From the NCBI GenBank assembly GCA_017744365.1, contig JAGIBL010000002.1, positions 434,001 to 498,000 of the forward strand: DNA of 64,000 bases, given 5' to 3'. This document shows positions 17,821 to 27,327 of this stretch, piece by piece. How positions within the stretch are numbered: position 1 is the first letter of the stretch; each line of letters opens with the position of its first letter. The notes under the pieces were generated by a model. The model was not told the origin of the DNA. It did not search any database and saw only the letters and a list, made by a program, of their open reading frames with translations. The position numbers and the translations under genes were made by a program. This DNA comes from Nocardioidaceae bacterium. Its GTDB lineage: Bacteria > Actinomycetota > Actinomycetes > Propionibacteriales > Nocardioidaceae.

Positions 17821-19200
17821 ATGAGCCGCAAGGTGCTGAAGGTCAACGACTCGGCCTGGCTGTACGCCGAGTCGCACCGGACCCCGATGCAGGTGGCCCT
17901 GCTCGCCACCTTCTCGGTCCCCGACGACAGGCCCGACTTCGTCAGCGAGCTGGTCGCGCGCTGGCGGGAGACGCCGGTCTACGAGCCGCCGTTCAACTAC
18001 CTGCTGCGCGCGACCCCGGTGCCGAGCTGGCAGGAGCTCGAGCCCGCCGAGATCGACCTCGACTACCACCTGCGGCACTCGGCACTCCCGCGCCCGGGCT
18101 CCCAGCGCGAGCTCGGCGTGCTGGTCTCACGGCTGCACTCGGCGAAGATGGACCGGCGCTACCCGCTCTGGGAGTGCCACATCATCGAGGGCCTGGAGGA
18201 CAACCTCTGGTCGATGTACTTCAAGGTGCACCACTCCCAGATCGACGGCGTCGGCGGCGTCCGGCTGCTCAAGCGGATGCTCTCGGCCGACCCGGACGCC
18301 CGCGACATGCTGCCGCCGTGGGCGGTCGGCACGCGGGGCCCGGACCAGTCCGGCCTGCCACCCAAGGACCGGATCCCCGCCCAGCGCAATGGCCACTCGC
18401 CCCTGGAGAGCGCCGGAGCCGTGCTCGGCTCGCTGGGGCGCACGTACGCCGAGAGCCTGGTCGGCAGCAACGACGCCGACCGTGCTGTCCCCTTCCGGGC
18501 CCCGAAGACACTGTTCAACGGGCGGGTGCACCGGCCGCGCCGGTTCGCCACCCAGCACTACCCGGTCGACCGGCTGCGCGCGGTCGCGACCGCCACCGGC
18601 AGCAGTCTCAACGACGTGTTCCTGGCGATCTGCGGCGGGGCGCTGCGGCGCTACCTGACCGAGCGCGATGCCCTGCCGGCCGAGTCGCTGATCGCCAACG
18701 TGCCGGTCTCGGTGCGCGAGGGCGAGGCCGCCGGCGTCGGCAACGCGATCACCTTCCTGTACGCCAGCCTGGGCACCGACGTGGCCGACCCGGTCGAGCG
18801 GATCAGGACCATCAAGGCCTCCACCCGGCTGGGCAAGGACCGGCTGCCGGACGTCAGCGGCCTGGCGATGGACGCCTACACCGCCGTGCTGATGGGACCG
18901 TTCCTCTCCCAGGCGATCCTCGGGTTCGGCGGCCGTGGCCGGCCAGCGTCGAACGTCGTCATCTCGAACGTGCCCGGCCCGGCCGAGGCGCGCTACCTCG
19001 ACGGCTCCCGGCTCGAGGAGATCTACCCGGTCTCGCTGCTGTTCAACGGACAGGCGCTCAACATCACCGCGGTCTCCTACGACGGTGAGTTCAACATCGG
19101 CTTCACCGGCGACCGCGACTCGATCCCCTCGCTGCAGCACATCGCCGTGTACGCCGGCGAGGAGCTCGAAACACTAGAAGCAGCCCTCACCGCGCACTGA
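17821..19200 (+). CDS. Wax ester synthase / diacylglycerol acyltransferase (WS/DGAT)
   Basis: 459 aa. The catalytic HHxxxDG motif is intact at residues 137-143 (HHSQIDG), with the later family segments NDVFLAICGGALRRYL, PVSVREGE and NVVISNVPGP. The enzyme transfers acyl groups from acyl-CoA to diacylglycerol or fatty alcohol, making storage lipid at the inner membrane. TATCGT at 17809-17814 is 6 bases before the ATG and there is no ribosome binding site, consistent with a leaderless mRNA. The neighbouring SDR and alpha/beta hydrolase genes also look lipid-related. Confidence 0.92.
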   Translation: MSRKVLKVNDSAWLYAESHRTPMQVALLATFSVPDDRPDFVSELVARWRETPVYEPPFNYLLRATPVPSWQELEPAEIDLDYHLRHSALPRPGSQRELGVLVSRLHSAKMDRRYPLWECHIIEGLEDNLWSMYFKVHHSQIDGVGGVRLLKRMLSADPDARDMLPPWAVGTRGPDQSGLPPKDRIPAQRNGHSPLESAGAVLGSLGRTYAESLVGSNDADRAVPFRAPKTLFNGRVHRPRRFATQHYPVDRLRAVATATGSSLNDVFLAICGGALRRYLTERDALPAESLIANVPVSVREGEAAGVGNAITFLYASLGTDVADPVERIRTIKASTRLGKDRLPDVSGLAMDAYTAVLMGPFLSQAILGFGGRGRPASNVVISNVPGPAEARYLDGSRLEEIYPVSLLFNGQALNITAVSYDGEFNIGFTGDRDSIPSLQHIAVYAGEELETLEAALTAH

Positions 19201-19330
19201 AGCCGACCCGGCGGAAACGCATCCGTGCGTGAGGTCGCAGCGAGCCTCCCCGCACTGCGCCCAGCGCTGACCCGGCGCAAGCCGCCCTCCCCCGCTTCGC
19301 TCCTCCGGTGCGTTTGCGCCGGGTCAGCTT
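19201..19330. repeat. Intergenic hairpin repeat, copy 2
   Basis: Between the converging WS/DGAT and SDR genes. Left arm 19201-19225 (AGCCGACCCGGCGGAAACGC...) is the near reverse complement of right arm 19306-19330 (...GCGTTTGCGCCGGGTCAGCT), about 20 of 24 positions. A third copy of the arm core, GCTGACCCGGCGCAA, lies inside. Inner blocks match copy 1 at 1315-1403. Confidence 0.8.
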
Positions 19331-19344
19331 CGCCGTGGTTACGG

Positions 19345-20178
19345 TCAGCGCGACCCGTAGAGTCTGCTGATCACCTGGTCGAAGACCAGGTCGGGGGTGT
19401 GGTCGCGGCTGGAGGTGATGATCCGGGCACCGCGGCCGACCGGGTAGCGAGCCGCGGGACGCCTCACCGTCACCGCCTTGCGGATCTTGTGCGCGACTGC
19501 CTCGGGCGTCGAGGCACGACCGGGCTTGTCGAACTCGGTGAGCACCTTGTGCGCGCGCTTCGCCCACCTCCCGTACGGCGTCGCGCCGGACCGCTCCAGC
19601 AGCGAGTCCCGTGCGATCTCGTTCCACTCGGTCAGGATCGGCCCGGGCTCGATGATGACGACCTTGATCCCGAACGGCCGCAGCTCGAGCCGCAGGCAGT
19701 CGCTGAACCCCTCCACCGCGAACTTGGTGGCGTGGTACCAGGCGCCGAACGGCTCGTAGTACTTGCCGCCGATCGAGGAGACGTTGACGATGCGGCCCGC
19801 CTTCTGCTCGCGCATGTGCGGGGTGACCAGCTGGGTCAGGCGCGCCAAGCCGAACACGTTCACCTCGAACTGCCGGCGGGCCTCCTCCAGGGGCACGTCC
19901 TCCACGGCGCCGTACGAGCCGTAGCCGGCGTTGTTGACGAGGACGTCGATGCGGCCCTGCTCGGCGACGATGCGCTCGATGCCCGCGACCATCGAGGCGT
20001 CGTCGGTGACGTCCATCGCGAACACGTGGGCGCCCTTGCCGGCGAGCTCCTGCATCCGGTCGACCCGGCGGGCGGCGGTGTAGACGGTGAAGCCGGCGTC
20101 GAGGAGCTCGGTCACGGTGCTGGCGCCGATCCCGGAGGACCCTCCGGTGACCAGCGCGACCTTCGGGGTCTCGGTCAT
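19345..20178 (-). CDS. Short-chain dehydrogenase/reductase
   Basis: 277 aa. Rossmann motif TGGSSGIG, NNAGYGSYG, catalytic Ser in NVSSIGGK and Tyr-x-x-x-Lys in WYHATK are all present, followed by the specificity loop PGPILTEWNE. It is a classical SDR oxidising or reducing a hydroxyl or keto group with NAD(P). The substrate is unknown; the neighbours suggest lipid. The gene is divergent from the PhaC-like hydrolase with 71 bases between starts. Confidence 0.88.
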   Translation of the reverse strand: MTETPKVALVTGGSSGIGASTVTELLDAGFTVYTAARRVDRMQELAGKGAHVFAMDVTDDASMVAGIERIVAEQGRIDVLVNNAGYGSYGAVEDVPLEEARRQFEVNVFGLARLTQLVTPHMREQKAGRIVNVSSIGGKYYEPFGAWYHATKFAVEGFSDCLRLELRPFGIKVVIIEPGPILTEWNEIARDSLLERSGATPYGRWAKRAHKVLTEFDKPGRASTPEAVAHKIRKAVTVRRPAARYPVGRGARIITSSRDHTPDLVFDQVISRLYGSR

Positions 20179-20249
20179 GAGGCCAGTCCTACCAGTCCTC
20201 GCCTCGGGACTCGCCGTAACGAACACGGGAGGTTGGTAGTTTTCCGGGC

Positions 20250-21527
20250 ATGGATCTGATCCCGAAACCGGACCAGGTCGCCTCCGCCGCCAGCAACGTC
20301 GCGCACAAGGTGCTGTACGGCGGGCTGGCCGACCTCCGCCCGATGCCGCGCACGCTGATCGACGACGGCCCGCTGCGCGAGGTCTACCACTACCGGCCGC
20401 AGAAGCAGGTCAAGGCGACCGGCGATCCGATCATGCTGGTCACCCCGCTGGCCGCGCCGGCGATCTGCTTCGACCTGCGCCGGGACTGCTCGCTGGTCGA
20501 GCACTTCGTGAAGGCGGGCCGCCCGACCTACCTGGTCGAGTACGGCGAGATCTCCTTCAAGGACCGCAACCTCGGCATGGAGCACTGGGTCGACGAGGTC
20601 GTGCCCGAGGCCGTCAAGGTGGTCAGCGAGCACGCCGGCGGCCGCCCGGTGCACGTGATCGGCTGGTCGCTCGGCGGCATCTTCGCGACCCTGGTCGCGG
20701 CCGACCAGCCCGCGCTGCCGATCGCCTCGCTGACGATCGTCGGGTCGCCGTTCGACGTACGGGAGGTGCCGCTGGTGGCACCGCTGCGCCCGATCCTGCG
20801 GCTGACCGACGGCGGCATCGTCACCCGCGTCTACCGGATGATGGGCGGTGCCCCGAAACCCCTGGTACGACGGGCCTTCCAGCTCAGCAGCGGGACCAAG
20901 ATCCTGACCAAGCCGCTGGCCACGCTGCAGCACCTCGACGACGCCGAGTGGCTGGCCCAGATCGAGGCCGTCGACCGGTTCACCGCGAACATGATCGCCT
21001 ACCCCGGGCGGACCTTCGGCCAGCTCTACCACCGGATGCTCAAGCACAACGCGCTGCGCTCCGGGAAGGTCGACATCAACGGCCACGAGATCGACCTGGC
21101 CGCGATCCGGGTGCCGGTGCTCGTCTTCGCCGGCAACACCGACGGCATCGCGCCGATCCCGGCGGTCAAGGCGGTGGTGCCGCTGCTGAAGAACGCGCAC
21201 GAGGTCCGGTTCGAGATCGTGCCCGGCGGGCACCTGGGGATGCTCACCGGTCGTGCTGCCCGTCGTACGACGTGGGTGGTGATGGACGAGTGGATCGCCC
21301 AGTACTCCACGCCCGACGAGAGCACGCAGCCGGCCCGCAAACCACGCAAGAAGGCCGCTGCCAAGAAAGCGCCCGCGGCGAAGAAGGCACCGGCGAAGAA
21401 GGCTGCGACTGCCACGAAGTCCCCCGCCGTCGCTCCGGACCGGTCGGCGATCGGCTCGAACCGGGAGCGCCGCTACGGATCCTCGTCCTCGCGCGGGCTG
21501 GCCCAGAAGTCGGCCCCGAAGCGGTGA
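20250..21527 (+). CDS. PhaC-like alpha/beta hydrolase with Lys/Ala-rich tail
   Basis: 425 aa. The fold resembles polyhydroxyalkanoate synthases (PIMLVTPLAAPAICFDL near the start, WVDEVVPEAVKVV, PVLVFAGNTDGIAPI with the acid Asp, PGGHLGM with the His), but the nucleophile elbow is GWSLGG (Ser140), not the Cys of true synthases, so hydrolysis or acyl transfer is likelier. Residues about 362-425 form a disordered basic tail with KKAAAKKAP-type repeats like histone H1 or phasin tails, suggesting nucleic-acid or granule binding. The next gene overlaps it by 4 bases. Confidence 0.8.
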   Translation: MDLIPKPDQVASAASNVAHKVLYGGLADLRPMPRTLIDDGPLREVYHYRPQKQVKATGDPIMLVTPLAAPAICFDLRRDCSLVEHFVKAGRPTYLVEYGEISFKDRNLGMEHWVDEVVPEAVKVVSEHAGGRPVHVIGWSLGGIFATLVAADQPALPIASLTIVGSPFDVREVPLVAPLRPILRLTDGGIVTRVYRMMGGAPKPLVRRAFQLSSGTKILTKPLATLQHLDDAEWLAQIEAVDRFTANMIAYPGRTFGQLYHRMLKHNALRSGKVDINGHEIDLAAIRVPVLVFAGNTDGIAPIPAVKAVVPLLKNAHEVRFEIVPGGHLGMLTGRAARRTTWVVMDEWIAQYSTPDESTQPARKPRKKAAAKKAPAAKKAPAKKAATATKSPAVAPDRSAIGSNRERRYGSSSSRGLAQKSAPKR

Positions 21528-22381
21528 CCGCCCTGATTCGCCTGGCGCTCGGCGCCGTCGTCGCCGTGCTGCTGGCCGGCTGCGGTGCCGGCGGGTTCAC
21601 CGGCGACAAGCCGGACGAGGAGCCGCGCCCGCCGATCCGCACCTACGTGGCGATCGGCGACGGGTTCGCGGCGGCGCCCGAGGTGGGCCGGACCGACCCG
21701 GCCCGCGGGTGCCGGCGCGGCGCGGGCAGCTACCCGGCCCAGGTCGCCAAGCGCCTCGGCGTCCCGGTCACCGACGTCACCTGCACCGGCGCCACCACCC
21801 GCGCGATGCTCTACCGCTCGGCCGCGCCGGACGGGAAGGGCGAGCTCGAGGCGCAGATCGACGCGGTCACCGAGGCGACCGACCTGGTCACGATCACCGC
21901 CGGGATCACCGACGACAACCTGCTCCAGCGCGGCTTCTACGTGTGCATGGAGTGGCCCTGCGCCAAGTTCCGGATCCCAGCCCAGCAGCTCGCCACCGAG
22001 GCCACCACCGCGGGCACGCAGGTCACCGAGATCGTGCGGCAGGTGCTGCAGAAGGCGCCGAACGCGTACGTCGTCCTGGTCGGCTACCCGAAGATCGCCC
22101 CGCCCAAGGCCGGCTGCGACGGTCTGCCCAGGATGGACGCGAACCAGCTGGTCGGCGTGAACTACCTCTTCGACCAGGTGAACAAGTCGATGCGCAGCGC
22201 GGCCCAGCAGACCGGCACCCAGTACGCCGACCTGAGCACCGTCTCGGACGGCCACGACGCCTGCTCGGCGACGCCGTGGGTGCGCTCGCCGAAGGGCGAC
22301 AAGAAGCTCGCGCTGCTCCCGCTGGCCCCGGCCCAGAAGGCGGCCGCGGACGCGGTGATCGCCGCGCTCGCGACCCGGTGA
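21524..22381 (+). CDS. SGNH-hydrolase-like lipoprotein, catalytic residues lost
   Basis: 285 aa starting at GTG, coupled to the previous stop. A lipoprotein signal (VVAVLLAGC) precedes an SGNH/GDSL fold, but the block I motif is AIGDGFAA (Ser replaced by Gly47), block III reads AGITDDN instead of GxND, and the terminal catalytic His (LHP in its paralogs) is replaced by LLPLAP. It retains the GHDACSATPWV cysteine region. It is probably a surface-anchored pseudo-enzyme. First of three tandem paralogs. Confidence 0.82.
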   Translation: MTALIRLALGAVVAVLLAGCGAGGFTGDKPDEEPRPPIRTYVAIGDGFAAAPEVGRTDPARGCRRGAGSYPAQVAKRLGVPVTDVTCTGATTRAMLYRSAAPDGKGELEAQIDAVTEATDLVTITAGITDDNLLQRGFYVCMEWPCAKFRIPAQQLATEATTAGTQVTEIVRQVLQKAPNAYVVLVGYPKIAPPKAGCDGLPRMDANQLVGVNYLFDQVNKSMRSAAQQTGTQYADLSTVSDGHDACSATPWVRSPKGDKKLALLPLAPAQKAAADAVIAALATR

Positions 22382-22407
22382 CCGGCCTCTCGGCATACTC
22401 GACCTCG

Positions 22408-23289
22408 ATGACCAGGTTGCTCTCCTCCCGGCAACGCGGAGCCCTCCTCGTGGTGGGCTGCGCCCTCCTGCTCTCCGCCTGCGGCACCCAGGAGCAACCG
22501 CCGCCGCCGGCCTCGACCGTCACCCGGATGGTGTCGCTGGGCGACTCCTACGCCGCCGGGCCGGGGATCTCGCCGGTGGCCGACCCGGTCTGCTTCCGGT
22601 CGGCGGCCAACTACGCCGCGCTGGCGGCCGAGGAGCTCGGCGTGCTGGACCGCGAGGACGTGACCTGCGGCGGCGCGACCACGGCGAACCTGGTGCGCAG
22701 CCAGGAGCACGACGGCGGGGCGATCAACCAGCCGCAGCTCTCCGCCGTCGACGCCAGCACCGACCTGGTCACCCTCGGCATCGGCCTCAACGACTCCGGC
22801 CTCTCGGTGACGCTGCTCTACGTCTGCCTGCCCGCGCTCAACCAGCAGGAGGCCTGCCAGAAGTACCTGGCCACCCCGGACCGCGTGCTGCACAAGGCAC
22901 TGGCCCAGGTGGTCCGGCAGGTGCGGCTCTCGCTGACCTCGATCAAGGAGCGGGCGCCGAAGGCCACGGTGATCTTGGTCGGCTACCCGCACATGCTGCC
23001 GGACCAGGGCGCGTGCCCCGACAAGCTCCCGCTGGACGGCAAGTCGGCCACCCGGCTGCGCTGGGTGCTGCGCCAGGTCAACGCCGACTACCGGAAGGTG
23101 GCCGCGGACCTCGGCGTCAGCTACCTGGACATGTACACCGCCTCCGCCGGCCACGACGTCTGCTCGACCTCGCCCTGGGTCAACGGTGTGAAGAACGGCG
23201 GCGCGAACGGGGCGCCGCTGCACCCGACCCCGGCGTTCGAACGGGCCGTCGCGGAGCGGATCGTGGCGGTCGCGCGGGGTGCCTCGTGA
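22408..23289 (+). CDS. SGNH/GDSL hydrolase lipoprotein
   Basis: 293 aa. Lipobox LLSAC (Cys25). SGNH blocks are intact: [11 protein letters not shown] (Ser47), [17 protein letters not shown], and [13 protein letters not shown]...PLHP (His272), with paired cysteines suited to an exported enzyme. Relatives hydrolyse acyl esters of lipids or cell-envelope glycans. It lies 26 bases after the inactive paralog and overlaps the third paralog by 4 bases. Confidence 0.88.
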   Translation: MTRLLSSRQRGALLVVGCALLLSACGTQEQPPPPASTVTRMVSLGDSYAAGPGISPVADPVCFRSAANYAALAAEELGVLDREDVTCGGATTANLVRSQEHDGGAINQPQLSAVDASTDLVTLGIGLNDSGLSVTLLYVCLPALNQQEACQKYLATPDRVLHKALAQVVRQVRLSLTSIKERAPKATVILVGYPHMLPDQGACPDKLPLDGKSATRLRWVLRQVNADYRKVAADLGVSYLDMYTASAGHDVCSTSPWVNGVKNGGANGAPLHPTPAFERAVAERIVAVARGAS

Positions 23290-24158
23290 GGCGGGCGGTG
23301 CTGCTCGCCCTCTGCGTGGTGCTCGCGATCGCGGTCGCCGGCTGCGGCAAGAAGGAGAAGAAGGCCGTCGCGGGCACCAAGCCGGGGGCCTGGTACGTCG
23401 CCCTCGGCGACTCCGGGACCTCGGGTCCGGGGATCACGCCGGTGGCCGACGCCGGCTGCGTCCGATCCGCGGTGAACTACCCGCACCTGCTGGCGAAGAA
23501 GCTGGACGTGCCCTCCTTCACGGACGTCTCGTGCGGCGGCGCGAAGACGCAGAACGTGCTCACCAAGCCGCAGACCAACAAGGGCGGCGAGCACCCGCTG
23601 CAGCTGGCCGCGGTCGGGAAGAGCACCCGTCTGGTCACCATCGGCATCGGCCTCAACGACTACGGGCTCAGCTACCTGCTGCTGTACCAGTGCCTGGAGA
23701 CGGGCGGCAAGACCAACAAGGGCTGCCAGACCTACCTGGACGCCCCGGACGCCAACTTCGCGCCCTACCTGGACCGGATCGGCGACAACGTCACCGCGGT
23801 CGTCAAGGCCGTGCGCACGAAGGCGCCGAAGGCGCGGGTCGTGCTGATCGGCTACCCGCGCTACCTGCCGGACACCGGCTCCTGCCCGGCCCTGGTGCCG
23901 ATGCCGGAGAAGGCGCTCGAGCGCGCCCGGACCGTGCTCGCCGACGTCACCGCGCGGTACCGGAGGATCGCCGCGGAGACCGGCGCGCTGTTCGCCGACA
24001 CCTACGACGCGAGCACCGGCCACGACGTGTGCTCGGCGGACCCGTGGGTGCACGGCATCGACGGCAGCGCCACCGACGGCGCCCAGCTGCATCCCTACCC
24101 CGCCTACCACCGGGCCGTGGCCGACCTGGTCGCCGATCTCCTGGAGAAGAAGCAGTGA
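23286..24158 (+). CDS. SGNH/GDSL hydrolase lipoprotein
   Basis: 290 aa from GTG. Lipobox AIAVAGC (Cys20) then a Lys-rich linker. The catalytic set is present: [11 protein letters not shown] (Ser43), [16 protein letters not shown], and [13 protein letters not shown]...LHP (His269). It differs from the second paralog mainly around the active-site entrance (GTS in place of YAA). The stop overlaps the ung start by 4 bases, so lipoproteins and ung form one translationally coupled run. Confidence 0.88.
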   Translation: MRRAVLLALCVVLAIAVAGCGKKEKKAVAGTKPGAWYVALGDSGTSGPGITPVADAGCVRSAVNYPHLLAKKLDVPSFTDVSCGGAKTQNVLTKPQTNKGGEHPLQLAAVGKSTRLVTIGIGLNDYGLSYLLLYQCLETGGKTNKGCQTYLDAPDANFAPYLDRIGDNVTAVVKAVRTKAPKARVVLIGYPRYLPDTGSCPALVPMPEKALERARTVLADVTARYRRIAAETGALFADTYDASTGHDVCSADPWVHGIDGSATDGAQLHPYPAYHRAVADLVADLLEKKQ

Positions 24159-24841
24159 CGACTCTCGACGACCTCGTGACCAAGGGGCTGGTCGCTCAGG
24201 ACTGGGCACGGGCACTGGCCCCGGTCGAACCGCAGATCGCCGCGATGGGCCAGTTCCTGCGCGCCGAGATCGCCGCCGGGCGGGGCTACCTGCCGGCCGG
24301 CGACCACGTCCTGCGCGCGTTCCAGCGGCCGCTGGCCGAGGTGAAGGTGCTCATCGTCGGCCAGGACCCGTACCCGACCCCGGGACATCCGATCGGGCTG
24401 AGCTTCTCGGTCGCTCCCGACGTACGGCCGCTGCCGCCGAGCCTGGTGAACATCTACAAGGAACTCATCGACGACCTCGGCGTGGACCCGCCCAGCAACG
24501 GCGACCTGTCCGCGTGGGCCGACGCCGGGGTGCTGCTGCTGAACAGGTCGCTGACGGTGACGCCCGGGGTCTCCAACGCGCACCGCGGCAAGGGCTGGGA
24601 GCCGGTGACCGAGCGCGCCATCGCGGCCCTGGTCGAGCGCGGCGGCCCGCTCGCGGCGATCCTGTGGGGCCGGGACGCTCAGTCGCTCAAGGCCGCCCTC
24701 GGGCCGGTGCCGTGGGTGGAGTCACCGCACCCGAGCCCGCTCTCGGCGCACCGCGGGTTCTTCGGGTCACGGCCCTTCAGCCGGGTCAACGCACTGCTCG
24801 AGCAGCAGGGCGGGACTCCGGTCGACTGGCGCCTCCCCTAG
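24155..24841 (+). CDS. ung: Uracil-DNA glycosylase, family 1
   Basis: 228 aa from GTG. The water-activating motif [17 protein letters not shown] (Asp71), the uracil-pocket segment [11 protein letters not shown], and the catalytic loop [13 protein letters not shown] (His192) are all present. It excises uracil from DNA after cytosine deamination. It is unusual in being the last gene of a four-gene coupled run with secreted lipoproteins; this may reflect only shared transcription. Confidence 0.95.
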   Translation: MTTLDDLVTKGLVAQDWARALAPVEPQIAAMGQFLRAEIAAGRGYLPAGDHVLRAFQRPLAEVKVLIVGQDPYPTPGHPIGLSFSVAPDVRPLPPSLVNIYKELIDDLGVDPPSNGDLSAWADAGVLLLNRSLTVTPGVSNAHRGKGWEPVTERAIAALVERGGPLAAILWGRDAQSLKAALGPVPWVESPHPSPLSAHRGFFGSRPFSRVNALLEQQGGTPVDWRLP

Positions 24842-24845
24842 CATT

Positions 24846-24863
24846 TAGTTGAAGACTGAACTA
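24846..24863. promoter_or_regulatory. Inverted repeat TAGTT-N8-AACTA upstream of DODA dioxygenase
   Basis: TAGTT (24846-24850) and AACTA (24859-24863) form a dyad two bases before the dioxygenase ATG, within a short AT-rich patch in otherwise GC-rich DNA. It resembles MarR-type operators. No regulator is adjacent. Confidence 0.45.
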
Positions 24864-24865
24864 TC

Positions 24866-25651
24866 ATGAGCGCCATGGAACGGATGCCCGCCCTCTACAT
24901 CGGCCACGGCGCGCCCCCGCTGCTCGACGACCCGGTCTGGTCGAGGCAGCTGCGCGAGCTCGCGAGCACCTTCGCGCGCCCGAGCGCGATCCTCATCGTC
25001 AGCGCGCACTGGGAGTCCGCGCCGCTGTCGCTGAGCGCGAGCGGCCCGGGCATCGAGCTGGTCTACGACTTCGGCGGCTTCGATCCCAAGTACTACCGGA
25101 TGCGGTACGACACCCCCGACGCCTCCGCCCTGGCCGCCCGGGTGGCGGCGATGATGCCCGACACCGAGCCGGTCCACCAGCACGCCAGCCGCGGGCTCGA
25201 CCACGGCGCCTGGGTGCCGCTGACGATCATGTATCCCGAGGCCGACATCCCGGTGCTGCAGATGTCGCTGCCCACCGACGACCCGTACAAGCTGCTCACC
25301 CTGGGCAGCCGGCTGCGCGAGCTGCGTGACGAGGGCGTGCTGGTCATCGGCTCGGGCTTCCTCACCCACGGGCTGCCGTTCCTGCGCGACTGGAGCATCG
25401 ACGCCGAGGCCCCCGGATGGTCGAAGGACTTCGACCTCTGGGCCGCCGAGGCGCTCTCCCGCGGCGACGTCGCCGAGCTCGCGTCGTACAAGACCAAGGC
25501 CCCGGGGATGCCGTACGCGCACCCGACCGTCGAGCACTACACCCCGCTCTTCGTCACGCTCGGCGCCGCCCTGGACCCCGAGGCCCCCGGGGAGCAGCTC
25601 TTCGAGGGCTTCTGGCTGGGCCTGTCGAAGCGGTCGCTGCAGGTGGCGTGA
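24866..25651 (+). CDS. DODA-type extradiol aromatic-ring dioxygenase (LigB-like)
   Basis: 261 aa. Metal-binding and catalytic segments of the LigB/YgiD family: ALYIGHGAPPLLDD (His), LIVSAHWES (His), GLDHGAWVPL and a later SGFLTHGLPF (His). The enzyme opens catechol rings next to the hydroxyls using Fe(II) or Zn and oxygen; 4,5-DOPA dioxygenase is the usual label. The start is at ATG 24866 with little leader. It converges with the GMC gene with three bases between stops. Confidence 0.88.
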   Translation: MSAMERMPALYIGHGAPPLLDDPVWSRQLRELASTFARPSAILIVSAHWESAPLSLSASGPGIELVYDFGGFDPKYYRMRYDTPDASALAARVAAMMPDTEPVHQHASRGLDHGAWVPLTIMYPEADIPVLQMSLPTDDPYKLLTLGSRLRELRDEGVLVIGSGFLTHGLPFLRDWSIDAEAPGWSKDFDLWAAEALSRGDVAELASYKTKAPGMPYAHPTVEHYTPLFVTLGAALDPEAPGEQLFEGFWLGLSKRSLQVA

Positions 25652-25654
25652 GCC

Positions 25655-27274
25655 TCAGCGGCCCAGGATGATCTGAGCCGCCATCTCACCGATCATGATG
25701 GCCGGGGCGTTGGTGTTGCCGCCGGTGATGCTCGGCATGATCGAGGCGTCGGCGACCCGGAGGCCCTCGACGCCGCGGACCTTGAGGTCCGGGGAGACCA
25801 CGGCGAGCTCGTCGACGCCCATCCGGCAGGTGCCGACGCCGTGGTACACCGAGGTGGCCCGGTTGAGGATCGCCTGTCGCAGGTCGCTGCCCTGCAGGCC
25901 GGCGCCCGGGTGGATCTCCTCCTTGACCGCGCCACCGAAGGCCTGGTCGGCCATGATGGCGCGGGCCATCTCCGAGCCCTCGAGGAGCAGGTCGAGGTCG
26001 GCCTGGTCGGCCAGGTAGTTGAAGTCGATGAGCGGGCTCGCCGCCGGGTCGGCCGAGGCGAGACGCAGCGTTCCGCGGCTCTTCGGGTAGATCAGCGTCA
26101 CCAGGATGGTCATCGCGGTGCGCGGGTCCACGTCGTGGCGGATCGGCTCGTCCTGGTTCGGCGAGACGTAGGCCCACGGCAGCATGTGCAGCTGCAGGTC
26201 CGGGACGTCGGTCGCCTGCGACGTACGGACGAAGCCGACCGACTCGAAGACCGAGTTCGCCAGGAACGTGGTGCCCGGGCGGAGCACCTCCTTGGCGACG
26301 CCCTTGGCGAAGTACCACGGGGTGCCGCGCATCTTGGTCGAGGTGGTGTGGAACGTCATCGCGTGGAACATGTGGTCGTGCAGGTTGTCGCCGACCGGCA
26401 GGTCCGCGACGACCTCGATGCCGTGGTCGCGCAGGTGCTGGGCGTGCCCCACGCCGGAGAGCATCAGCAGCTGGGCCGAGCCGACGAAGCCGGCGGAGAG
26501 GACGACCTCCTTGCCCGCCCGGACGACCCGCGAGCTGCCGTCCTTGTCGGTGACCTCGACGCCGACCGCGCGGCCGTTCTCGATCACCACTCGGTCGACC
26601 ATCACCCGGCTCTGCAGGTCCAGCGTGCCCGGCTTGAGGTTGTGCACGTAGCCGCGGGAGGCGCTGTAGCGCAGCCCGTCCGCGGCATTCTGCTGCATCC
26701 GGGAGATGCCCTCCTGGGAGGCGCCGTTGTAGTCCTCGTTGACCGGCACGCCGAGCGCGTTCGAGGTCGCCTGGAGGAACTGGTGGGTGCCCTCCTGCGG
26801 GAACCTGTTGAGCGTGACCCGGATCGGGCCGCCGACGCCGCGGTAGTCGTCGGCGCCGCCCTCGTAGTCCTCCATCCGCTTGTACGCCGCGTTGACCGAG
26901 TCGGCGTTCCAGCCGGTGTTGCCCTCGGCCGCCCAGGAGTCGAAGTTCGCCCGGTTGCCGCGCACGTAGACCATGCCGTTGATCGAGGAGGAGCCGCCGA
27001 CGACCTTGCCGCGCGGGACCGGCATCTTGCGGTCGAGGATGTGCTTCTGCGGGGTCGAGTAGAAGCCCCAGTCCACGGTGCGCTTGATCTCCGGGACCGA
27101 GTGCATCGGGCCGATCATGCCCGGCTTCTTGACCAGGAACTTCTCGTCGCTCTTGCCCGCCTCGAGCAGGATGACGCTGTGCCCGGCCTCTGCCAGCCGC
27201 CCGGCGACCGCGCTGCCCGCGCTGCCGGACCCGACGACGACGTAGTCGGCCTCGCTGATGCGCTGCTTGCCCAT
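25655..27274 (-). CDS. GMC-family FAD oxidoreductase (choline dehydrogenase-like)
   Basis: 539 aa. FAD dinucleotide motif VVVGSGSAGSAVAGRLAE, the GMC signature PVPRGKVVGGSSSINGMVYVRG, and the C-terminal VYHGVGTCRMG...GLRVADASIMPSITGGNTNAPAIMIGE with the active-site His region. It oxidises alcohols to carbonyls. The substrate is unassigned; sterol or lipid alcohol is possible given the KstR-like operator upstream. The ATG at 27274 follows GGGGACC. Divergent from pdxY. Confidence 0.9.
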   Translation of the reverse strand: MGKQRISEADYVVVGSGSAGSAVAGRLAEAGHSVILLEAGKSDEKFLVKKPGMIGPMHSVPEIKRTVDWGFYSTPQKHILDRKMPVPRGKVVGGSSSINGMVYVRGNRANFDSWAAEGNTGWNADSVNAAYKRMEDYEGGADDYRGVGGPIRVTLNRFPQEGTHQFLQATSNALGVPVNEDYNGASQEGISRMQQNAADGLRYSASRGYVHNLKPGTLDLQSRVMVDRVVIENGRAVGVEVTDKDGSSRVVRAGKEVVLSAGFVGSAQLLMLSGVGHAQHLRDHGIEVVADLPVGDNLHDHMFHAMTFHTTSTKMRGTPWYFAKGVAKEVLRPGTTFLANSVFESVGFVRTSQATDVPDLQLHMLPWAYVSPNQDEPIRHDVDPRTAMTILVTLIYPKSRGTLRLASADPAASPLIDFNYLADQADLDLLLEGSEMARAIMADQAFGGAVKEEIHPGAGLQGSDLRQAILNRATSVYHGVGTCRMGVDELAVVSPDLKVRGVEGLRVADASIMPSITGGNTNAPAIMIGEMAAQIILGR

Positions 27275-27327
27275 GGTCCCCTCACTCGTTCCGCACGTCC
27301 CGTGACCCGGGTCACCCGGGCGCAGTA

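Noticed and set aside
20250..21527. True PHA synthase
   Set aside because: The nucleophile is Ser in GWSLGG rather than the required Cys, and no phasin, PhaA or PhaB gene is adjacent.
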